Source of the DNA: Bacillota bacterium
Lineage (GTDB): Bacteria > Bacillota > Clostridia > Christensenellales > Aristaeellaceae
NCBI GenBank assembly: GCA_023391725.1
Contig: JAEWAH010000133.1
Span: 1-9,121, forward strand
Direction of reading: 5' to 3'
DNA length: 9,121 nucleotides
Shown here in pieces: positions 1 through 4,056 of this stretch; the stretch's first letter is position 1, and every line of letters starts with the position of its first letter. The position numbers and the translations under genes were made by a program. Under the pieces are notes generated by a model, which worked only from the letters and a program-made list of their open reading frames with translations, was not told the origin of the DNA and did not search any database.

Positions 1-41
1 GACCGAAGCAATCCAGAACCGGCGTATGCCTCCCTTTGAGT

Positions 42-55
42 AAATGATGATTTAG
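42..55 (+). repeat. Left copy of a 14-bp inverted repeat pair
   Basis: AAATGATGATTTAG here is exactly the reverse complement of positions 702-715. Just outside, TCCCT (31-35) has a counterpart in the reverse complement of the right flank, so the match extends imperfectly outward. The pair could be the ends of a roughly 670-bp repeat-filled element, or two copies of a short dispersed repeat. No target duplication is evident. Confidence 0.6.
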
Positions 56-125
56 AGCTGTGGGTATGAAGAAAATAATATTCAAACAGCTGTTTACCAG
101 CTGTATGAAATAAGCCAACCAAAAG

Positions 126-173
126 CCTTCCCATCTTCAGAGGGGAAGGTGACGCGCCAACGCCGGATGAGGT
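126..173 (+). repeat. Two-hairpin repeat, copy A
   Basis: The outer stem is CCTTCCC (126-132) with GGGAAGG (143-149). It is followed by TG and a short inner dyad GCG/CGC (154-156 and 161-163), then GGATGAGGTG. The order outer hairpin, TGG-like linker, small GC hairpin and G-rich tail matches the other copies in this region. I recall similar CCTTCCC...GGGAAGGTGG...GGATGAGG repeats from many gut clostridial genomes. Confidence 0.55.
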
Positions 174-198
174 GCAACTGCCGCAAGCGCCCGTTCCA

Positions 199-242
199 TT
201 CCCCTCCTGTGGAGGGGTGGTGCGAAGCGCCGGGGTGGTTGA
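199..242 (+). repeat. Two-hairpin repeat, copy B
   Basis: The outer stem is CCCCTCC (201-207), loop TGT, GGAGGGG (211-217). The inner stem is GGTGC (219-223), loop GAA, GCGCC (227-231), with one T-G wobble pair. The tail GGGGTGGTTGA (232-242) is nearly the same as in copy C. Copies B and C share the AT-TCCCCTCC start and the GGGTGGTTGA tail but differ in both loops and in the inner stem. Confidence 0.65.
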
Positions 243-419
243 CCGTAGCCGCGACGACCCGGCGCGCCGCCATCGGGGTGACGAGGACGCAGGAGGGCGA
301 GCGCCAGCGAGCCTGGAGCAGTGGAGCGCAGCGGAACTGCGGAACACCGGCCTAGCGTAGCGACGGACGGTGCGACAAGGCAGGAGGGAGTAGGGGGGAT
401 TTCGATTTCCTCCCTTAAC

Positions 420-480
420 TTGACCTGGCCCCGATTCATCGCACACTTTTGAGTTGTCCGATGAATCGGAACCAGATCAA
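420..480. repeat. Long imperfect inverted repeat
   Basis: The left arm (420-441) and right arm (459-480) pair along 22 positions with three mismatches. The innermost 11 bp, CCGATTCATCG (431-441) with CGATGAATCGG (459-469), are perfect. CTGG/CCAG and TTGA/TCAA pair further out. GGGGGGA (393-399) and TCCCCCC (482-488) could extend the pairing beyond the arms. The loop is 17 nt (442-458). No T-tract follows on either strand, so a simple intrinsic terminator is unlikely. It may be a palindromic mobile repeat or part of a structured RNA. Confidence 0.6.
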
Positions 481-514
481 CTCCCCCCTGCACTTCCCAT
501 ATCCCCCTTAAAGC

Positions 515-541
515 GACCAGGGCCTGCGGGCCCTGGACCCG
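515..541 (+). repeat. GGGCC hairpin, dispersed repeat copy 1
   Basis: CCAGGGCC (517-524), loop TGCG, GGCCCTGG (529-536) forms an 8-bp perfect stem followed by ACCCG. The same frame, GACCAGGGC-loop-GCCCTGGACCCG, recurs at 9039-9062 right after ridA, so this is a dispersed repeat and not a chance dyad. Confidence 0.65.
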
Positions 542-577
542 GAGAGGAGTAGTGCAGCGTTTGGAGAGTGAACATAG

Positions 578-629
578 CCTCCTTTTGAAAGGAGGTGGCA
601 CGGCGGAGCCGTGACGGAGGATTGGTTAG
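578..629 (+). repeat. Two-hairpin repeat, copy E
   Basis: The outer stem is CCTCCTTT (578-585), loop TG, AAAGGAGG (588-595). The linker is TGG (596-598). The inner stem is CACGGC (599-604), loop GGA, GCCGTG (608-613). The tail is ACGGAGGATTGGTTAG. The plan is that of copies B and C, but both stems have different bases that still pair, which suggests the structure is kept. Confidence 0.65.
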
Positions 630-641
630 CAGCGAGCATGG

Positions 642-655
642 AGCCCGCGAGGGCT
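642..655. repeat. Small hairpin
   Basis: AGCCC (642-646), loop GCGA, GGGCT (651-655) forms a 5-bp stem with a GNRA-type tetraloop. It lies between repeat copy E and the larger hairpin at 664-687. No function can be assigned. Confidence 0.4.
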
Positions 656-663
656 TAGCCGTA

Positions 664-687
664 GGGGGCGATGCCCACATCGCCCCC
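664..687. repeat. 10-bp perfect hairpin
   Basis: GGGGGCGATG (664-673), loop CCCA, CATCGCCCCC (678-687). The stem is perfect and very GC-rich, but no T-run follows on either strand. It lies just inside the right copy of the 14-bp inverted pair. Confidence 0.6.
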
Positions 688-701
688 ATAGAGCCTCAAC
701 A

Positions 702-715
702 CTAAATCATCATTT
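702..715 (-). repeat. Right copy of the 14-bp inverted repeat pair
   Basis: CTAAATCATCATTT is the exact reverse complement of 42-55. Its outer flank, read on the minus strand, begins TCCCT as the left flank does. With the left copy it brackets about 645 bp of repeat-rich, gene-free sequence. Confidence 0.6.
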
Positions 716-756
716 GTTTCGCAGGGAAGGTACGGGGCCCTTTGACTTCCTCCTAC

Positions 757-793
757 AAAAAACCCGCCCCGGCATCGTTGCCGGAGCGGGTTT
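757..793 (-). terminator. Intrinsic terminator reading leftward
   Basis: AAACCCGC-C-CCGGC (760-773), loop ATCGTT (774-779), GCCGG-A-GCGGGTTT (780-793): 13 pairs with one internal mismatch. On the minus strand the stem is followed by TTTTTT (complement of 757-762), the classic rho-independent layout. On the plus strand the 3' side has only TTTC, so termination should be stronger leftward. The nearest minus-strand gene is hsp20, about 340 bp upstream of this terminator, so it may be that gene's final stop or belong to the repeat island. Confidence 0.7.
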
Positions 794-833
794 CAAAAGG
801 GAAGGAGAAGGGGCCTGTCCCTTGTGCGGGCTA

Positions 834-848
834 CGGGGAAGTTCCCCG
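834..848. repeat. Small dyad
   Basis: CGGGGAA (834-840), single G, TTCCCCG (842-848) is a near-palindrome of 7-bp arms. It is one of several short dyads in this stretch and no role can be assigned. Confidence 0.35.
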
Positions 849-871
849 GCTTTGCCATCTATAGTAAATGC

Positions 872-918
872 AATTCCCCTCCAGAGGAGGGGTGGCGCGT
901 CAGCGCCAGGGTGGTTGA
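872..918 (+). repeat. Two-hairpin repeat, copy C
   Basis: The outer stem is CCCCTCC (876-882), loop AGA, GGAGGGG (886-892). The inner stem is GGCGC (894-898), loop GTCA, GCGCC (903-907). The tail is AGGGTGGTTGA. Compared with copy B, the inner stem has C for T at its third base, turning a wobble pair into a Watson-Crick pair. It faces copy D across about 31 bp. Confidence 0.65.
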
Positions 919-949
919 ATGAAGCGGCAATCTTCACGTGCCATCCGGG

Positions 950-997
950 CAACCACCTCGTCCGGCTTCGCCGTCCACCCCTCCGCAGAGAGGAATT
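950..997 (-). repeat. Two-hairpin repeat, copy D, inverted
   Basis: On the minus strand this reads AATTCC, a weak outer stem (CCTC with GAGG), GTGG, an inner stem CGGC-GAA-GCCG (complement of 963-973), then GAGGTGGTTG. It follows the same plan as copy C but in the opposite direction. C and D together form an imperfect inverted repeat (872-997) ending in AATTCC and GGAATT. Confidence 0.55.
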
Positions 998-1067
998 TGA
1001 TCGGTTTCAACACGCTGGGGACCTAGTCCCTTTATCTTTCCCCAAATGAAGTTTATGAGGATGGGGT

Positions 1068-1104
1068 GCGGGGAAGGGGATTTTTTCAAAAGCCCCTTCC
1101 CCGC
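1068..1104. terminator. 12-bp hairpin just downstream of hsp20
   Basis: GCGGGGAAGGGG (1068-1079) pairs perfectly with CCCCTTCCCCGC (1093-1104). ATGAGG (1055-1060) and CCTCAT (1112-1117) can pair further out. It lies 26 bp past the hsp20 stop codon. The T-run (1081-1086) is in the loop and not after the stem, so on neither strand is it a textbook intrinsic terminator. It may stabilise the hsp20 mRNA end or be another palindromic repeat. Confidence 0.45.
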
Positions 1105-1130
1105 TAAACGCCCTCATCACGTCATCCTTC

Positions 1131-1604
1131 TCAGTTATTCCCCGTGATTTTCTCCTGCCCGCCGCCGATGGCGATCTTGCGCTGGGTCTTGGGAGGTTCG
1201 GGAGCGTTCTTGGGGAGCATCACGGTTAAGACGCCGTTTTTGTAATCGGCGCTGATGTTATCCTGCTGGATGCCGTCCAGGCTAAAGCTGCGCTCCATGC
1301 GGCCCATGCGGCGCTCGCAGTACAGGTAGGAATCCTTCTCTTCCTTGTGCTCGGTACGGGCGTTGGCGGTGATGGTCAAGGTGTCGTTATCCACGGTAAG
1401 CTCGATCTGGTCTTCCGGCACGCCGGGGAGCTCCGCCTCCAGGAGATAATGGTCGGCCTTGTCCTTGATGTCCACGCGGAAGCCGGCGGCGCCCACCCAA
1501 TCGCTCATGTCGAAGAAGGAACGGAAGAAGTTGTCATTCAAAAGGCTGTTGGCCACGCTGCGGCCTATGTCCCTGCGCCCACGGAAAGGAATCAATGTGT
1601 ACAT
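1131..1604 (-). CDS. hsp20: Small heat-shock protein, Hsp20/alpha-crystallin family
   Basis: This 157-residue protein is an ATP-independent holdase chaperone that binds unfolding proteins in the cytoplasm and passes them to ATP-driven chaperones. The N-terminal arm (about 1-40) is rich in Phe and Arg, as usual. The alpha-crystallin domain spans about 41-135, with ELPGV (58-62) and the family hallmark GVLTVMLPK (124-132). A C-terminal I-A-I motif (144-146) is the I-x-I used for oligomer assembly. The length is normal for bacterial Hsp20. The ATG at 1604 is fixed by AAGGAGGT (complement of 1611-1618) with 6 nt spacing. The gene stands alone and divergent from tilS. A perfect CtsR-type operator covers its -35 region, so heat induction by loss of CtsR repression is likely. 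The family call is firm; the regulation is inferred. Confidence 0.95.
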   Translation of the reverse strand: MYTLIPFRGRRDIGRSVANSLLNDNFFRSFFDMSDWVGAAGFRVDIKDKADHYLLEAELPGVPEDQIELTVDNDTLTITANARTEHKEEKDSYLYCERRMGRMERSFSLDGIQQDNISADYKNGVLTVMLPKNAPEPPKTQRKIAIGGGQEKITGNN

Positions 1605-1610
1605 GAGAAA

Positions 1611-1618
1611 ACCTCCTT
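1611..1618 (-). promoter_or_regulatory. Ribosome binding site of hsp20
   Basis: On the minus strand this reads AAGGAGGT, a full match to the 16S rRNA tail, 6 nt before the ATG. It settles the start. Confidence 0.85.
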
Positions 1619-1688
1619 GAAATCTTGTTTATGTTTGTTGGCGGGAGGGGAAACTCGTTTGGATGACTTGTTCCCCGTCCTTGGCTGC

Positions 1689-1718
1689 ATTATACAATTG
1701 AAAGTCAAAGAAGGTCAA
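1689..1718 (-). promoter_or_regulatory. Sigma-A-type promoter of hsp20
   Basis: On the minus strand the -35 is TTGACC (complement of 1713-1718), the spacer is 18 bp and the -10 is a perfect TATAAT (complement of 1689-1694). Transcription would start near 1682 and give a leader of about 75-80 nt. The CtsR-like site lies over the -35 and upstream half of the spacer. Confidence 0.8.
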
Positions 1719-1719
1719 A
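1703..1719 (+). promoter_or_regulatory. CtsR-type heat-shock operator
   Basis: AGTCAAA-GAA-GGTCAAA is a perfect fit to the published CtsR consensus, RGTCAAA-NAN-RGTCAAA, a direct repeat of heptamers. It overlaps the -35 and part of the spacer of the hsp20 promoter, where a bound repressor would block RNA polymerase. A third, degenerate half-site AGTTAAA follows at 1719-1725. CtsR is the class III heat-shock repressor of low-GC Gram-positives. The ctsR gene itself is not in the window. Confidence 0.8.
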
Positions 1720-1955
1720 GTTAAAGATTCGTCCAAACCATCGATCTGATGCAAAAAAACAAGGATAATCTTGAATTATCTCCTGATATCTGCTTTTTTC
1801 ATAAAGTTTTAAAACAGGGGAAATTGGGTATCAATGATACGGAAGGTCAAGGGATATCTTCGCTTTCCAGGGGCAATGCGCCACAAATTGCCCCCTTACG
1901 CAAAAAATGCGCGTGGCCTATTGCGCGCGGACTACATTATGGGTACAATAGGCGC
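1720..1955. other. hsp20-tilS divergent intergenic region, with dyads
   Basis: This stretch is AT-richer than its surroundings and has no convincing gene. The tilS frame stays open back to 1749, but the added residues do not resemble TilS and no ribosome binding site precedes that ATG. Visible dyads are GATAAT-CTTGA-ATTATC (1764-1780), GTATC-AAT-GATAC (around 1829-1841) and GGGGCAAT (1870-1877) with ATTGCCCC (1887-1894). The last could form an 8-bp hairpin with a 9-nt loop in any transcript entering from upstream. None matches an operator I can name. No CIRCE element is present. Confidence 0.5.
1921..1949 (+). promoter_or_regulatory. Candidate promoter of tilS
   Basis: TTGCGC (1921-1926), a 17-bp spacer and TACAAT (1944-1949) make a plausible sigma-A promoter with a good -10 and a weak -35. 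Its expected start of transcription (about 1955-1957) coincides with the proposed ATG of tilS at 1956, which would make the mRNA leaderless. Confidence 0.5.
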
Positions 1956-3428
1956 ATGGATGACATCATGCGAACGCAGCTCATGCCTGCGCTGGAAAGG
2001 GAACTTGCGCCCCATGGCCTTCTTGGCGGCGGCAAGACGGTCCTTGTGGGAGTGTCCGGGGGCGCGGACTCCACGGCGCTTTTGCATTTGTTGGCCCTGC
2101 TGCGCACAACGCATGATTTTTCATTGGCGGCGGTGCATGTGGAGCACGGGCTTCGGGGAGAGGCCTCTAAGGCCGACGCTTTCTTTGTAAAGGCACTGTG
2201 CAATAATCTGAGCGTCCCGATTCATCTATACTCCGTGGATGCCTTGCAAGCGCAACAAACGCTTCACTGCGGCGCGGAGGAAGCGGCCCGGATCCTGCGC
2301 TATGATTGCTTCCGCAAAGCCATGAAGGAGACCCGGGCGGCGGCGCTGCTCACGGCCCATCATGAGGGTGATCAGGCGGAAACGGTGCTGATGCACCTTT
2401 TGCGCGGCAGCGGCCCCACAGGGCTTGCCGGAATGGCGGCTTGTTCTCCCTTTGAAGGCGGGCTGCTGCTTAGGCCATTATTGGCCTTCAGCCATCAAAC
2501 GCTGTGCGGCGCGCTTCAGGAAGCAGGCCTTCCCTGGCGGGAGGATGAAACGAACCGGGAACCTGGCTCCCTTCGCAACGCGCTTCGTTTGAACGTCCTT
2601 CCCGAAATGGACAAGCTCGTCCCCGGCGGCATCAGCGCCATGGGCCGCACGGCCGCCTTGATGGCGGGGGAAGAGGAGTGGTGGCGGGAGGAAGCCTCCG
2701 CGTGGCTTGCTAAGAATGCCCGCCTGAAAAGGGATTTGGCCTGGCTTGACAGAACAGCCCTCAAAGAAAAGCATCCCGCCTATCAGCGGCGGATATTGCG
2801 CTTCTTCTTTGAGGAAGCGTCAAAGGGCATGGACCTTGCCCCCGACCGGGGCATGACAGCCCTTTCGTCAGGCTCCACGGAGGAATTGCGAAACTGCCTT
2901 ATCGGCAATGGCGGCAAGGCTGTGAACCTTCCTAAAAATGTCCGGGCAGAGCGCAGCGATACGCGGCTGTTCCTGCTCCCCGGGCGCAAAACGCCTTTAG
3001 CGCCGCCCACACCCCTTTCGCTCCCAGGCGAAACCTTCTTTGGGGAATACCGCCTGACGGCAATTCCCTGGCAGCCCGGGATGGACATGGGCGACGGTAT
3101 CACCACCCAGGCATTGGATTTGGATGAGCTCAAAGGCGCTCAGGTCCGCACAAGGCTTGCGGGGGATATGTTTCAGTTGCTGGGTGCAGTGGGTACACAG
3201 CCTCTAAAGCAAACACTCATCGACCGCCACGTGGACCGGCCCTTTCGGGACGGGATGCCCCTAATCGCCAGGGGCAGCGAAATCTTATGGATCCCGGGGC
3301 ACGGCGCCGCGGGCACGGCGGCCATCCGGCCGGGCACCTCAAAAGGGATGCTTTTTACCATTCACGGAGAGCTTCCCTGGCGGCGCCAACCACAAGGAAA
3401 AGCAGACATAAGGAGACGATTATTATGA
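1956..3428 (+). CDS. tilS: tRNA(Ile)-lysidine synthase TilS
   Basis: The product attaches lysine to C34 of the CAU-anticodon tRNA-Ile using ATP. This changes decoding from AUG to AUA and the charging from Met to Ile, and is normally essential. With the ATG at 1956 the protein has 490 residues. The PP-loop SGGADS lies at 34-39, HVEHGLRG at 61-68, and the conserved block HHEGDQAET at 135-143. LLRPLL (171-176), DETN (197-200) and RNALR (207-211) complete the N-terminal domain. The C-terminal TilS domain spans about 397-450 (VRTRLAGDMF through WIPGHG). The length is full for the long form. The frame is open back to 1749, but those 69 residues have no TilS similarity. No good ribosome binding site precedes 1956, 1968 or 1983, so the exact start is uncertain. 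The stop overlaps the hpt start (ATGA), suggesting translational coupling. Confidence 0.93.
   Translation: MDDIMRTQLMPALERELAPHGLLGGGKTVLVGVSGGADSTALLHLLALLRTTHDFSLAAVHVEHGLRGEASKADAFFVKALCNNLSVPIHLYSVDALQAQQTLHCGAEEAARILRYDCFRKAMKETRAAALLTAHHEGDQAETVLMHLLRGSGPTGLAGMAACSPFEGGLLLRPLLAFSHQTLCGALQEAGLPWREDETNREPGSLRNALRLNVLPEMDKLVPGGISAMGRTAALMAGEEEWWREEASAWLAKNARLKRDLAWLDRTALKEKHPAYQRRILRFFFEEASKGMDLAPDRGMTALSSGSTEELRNCLIGNGGKAVNLPKNVRAERSDTRLFLLPGRKTPLAPPTPLSLPGETFFGEYRLTAIPWQPGMDMGDGITTQALDLDELKGAQVRTRLAGDMFQLLGAVGTQPLKQTLIDRHVDRPFRDGMPLIARGSEILWIPGHGAAGTAAIRPGTSKGMLFTIHGELPWRRQPQGKADIRRRLL
3410..3415 (+). promoter_or_regulatory. Ribosome binding site of hpt
   Basis: AAGGAG lies 9 nt before the ATG at 3425, inside the last codons of tilS. 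It favours the 3425 start over the in-frame ATG at 3443 and over longer forms that would run deep into tilS. Confidence 0.75.
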
Positions 3429-3979
3429 ACGGCGGCTCATCAATGAACGGCGACCTGGAAAGCATCCTGATCACCAGCGAACGGATCCGGGACGCCGTGA
3501 AAAAGCTGGGCGAGACCATCACCCGGGATTATGCCGGGAAAGCGCCGGTGATGATCGGCATACTAAAGGGCGCGGTACTGTTTTTCTCGGACCTGATCCG
3601 GGAAATTGATTTGCCGCTCCGGATCGAATTTATGGCTATCTCCAGCTACGGCAGCGCTACCAAGACCTCCGGCGTGGTGCGCATTTTGAAGGACCTGGAT
3701 CAGGATATCTCGGGCCGGGATGTGATCATTGTGGAGGACATCGTTGATTCCGGGCTCACCCTTTCGTATCTAAAAAGGGCGCTCACAGAACGCGGGCCTA
3801 AATCCATCCGCATCGTTACCCTGCTGGACAAGCCCGCAAGGCGCAAAGTGGACTTAAAGCCCGACTACAGCTGCTTTGAGATCCCCGACGCTTTTGTGGT
3901 AGGCTATGGCCTGGACTATGACGAACGCTACCGCAATCTCCCCGATATCGGCATTTTGCACCCCAAAATTTACAGCTGA
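3425..3979 (+). CDS. hpt: Hypoxanthine phosphoribosyltransferase
   Basis: This purine salvage enzyme joins hypoxanthine (and usually guanine) to PRPP to give IMP or GMP in the cytoplasm. It has 184 residues, normal for bacterial Hpt. The PP-binding loop ILKGAV is at 46-51, followed by the flexible-loop region SSYGSATKTSG (73-83). The PRPP motif VIIVEDIVDSGLT is at 100-112, with acidic E104/D105 and D108, the likely catalytic base. K136 in DKPARR and the purine-contact segment FVVGYGLDYDERYR (157-170) match the family. It overlaps tilS by 4 bases and precedes ftsH, as in B. subtilis, where the same order is conserved. It is probably co-transcribed with tilS. The N-terminus has two in-frame ATGs; 3425 fits the ribosome binding site best. 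Confidence 0.95.
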   Translation: MNGGSSMNGDLESILITSERIRDAVKKLGETITRDYAGKAPVMIGILKGAVLFFSDLIREIDLPLRIEFMAISSYGSATKTSGVVRILKDLDQDISGRDVIIVEDIVDSGLTLSYLKRALTERGPKSIRIVTLLDKPARRKVDLKPDYSCFEIPDAFVVGYGLDYDERYRNLPDIGILHPKIYS

Positions 3980-4008
3980 TGAAGGGACGGAAATTTGCTT
4001 TCCTTCAT
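3979..4008. repeat. Inverted repeat overlapping the ftsH -35
   Basis: ATGAAGG (3979-3985) pairs with CCTTCAT (4002-4008), and GGAAA (3989-3993) could alternatively pair with TTTCC (3999-4003). The arms flank the -35 of the ftsH promoter. It could be an operator, a weak end for the hpt transcript, or chance. No T-run follows. Confidence 0.35.
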
Positions 4009-4023
4009 TAAGTGTGCTATAAT
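3995..4023 (+). promoter_or_regulatory. Promoter of ftsH with extended -10
   Basis: The -35 is TTGCTT (3995-4000), the spacer is exactly 17 bp, and the -10 is a perfect TATAAT (4018-4023) preceded by TGC, making an extended -10. Transcription should start near 4030, about 27 nt before the TTG start. ftsH can therefore be expressed apart from tilS-hpt. Confidence 0.8.
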
Positions 4024-4041
4024 ACTGATTCAATCCGAATT

Positions 4042-4048
4042 AAGGAGG
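4042..4048 (+). promoter_or_regulatory. Ribosome binding site that fixes the TTG start of ftsH
   Basis: AAGGAGG lies 8 nt before TTG at 4057. The upstream in-frame GTG (4012) lies inside the promoter spacer and cannot be used by a transcript starting near 4030. The ATG at 4081 would remove the basic N-terminal residues that precede the first membrane helix. Confidence 0.8.
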
Positions 4049-4056
4049 CTCCCATT

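Larger units (their letters stand above)
1..1130. other. Non-coding region dense in hairpins and repeats
   Basis: No reading frame here looks like a real gene. The open frames are short, low in complexity and lack ribosome binding sites. Their translations, rich in Pro and Arg, are what GC-rich hairpin repeats give in any frame. The stretch holds a 14-bp inverted pair (42-55 and 702-715), repeat-family copies near 126-170, 201-242, 578-629, 872-918 and 950-997, a long imperfect dyad (420-480), a GGGCC hairpin (517-536), stems at 642-655 and 664-687, a minus-strand terminator (757-793), small dyads at 834-848 and 1018-1030, and a strong hairpin at 1068-1104. Positions 1-120 are more AT-rich and contain the palindrome AAACAGCTGTTT (84-95). 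I see no recognisable end of an upstream gene in them. Confidence 0.75.

Noticed and set aside
614..660. Integron attC-like site
   Set aside because: GGTTAGC resembles a core site only loosely. It does not fit GTTRRRY, and no integrase or gene cassette is nearby.
126..997. CRISPR array
   Set aside because: The repeats are irregularly spaced, differ in sequence and orientation, and there are no uniform spacers or cas genes.
137..1049. Several open frames on both strands in the left 1.1 kb
   Set aside because: They lack ribosome binding sites, overlap each other in several frames, and their translations are the Pro/Arg-rich products expected from GC-rich hairpin repeats.
1749..1955. N-terminal extension of tilS to the ATG at 1749
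   Set aside because: The added 69 residues show no TilS features, no ribosome binding site precedes 1749, and a likely promoter lies inside the extension.
4012..4056. GTG start for ftsH
   Set aside because: It lies inside the ftsH promoter spacer, upstream of the expected transcription start, while TTG at 4057 has an ideal AAGGAGG.
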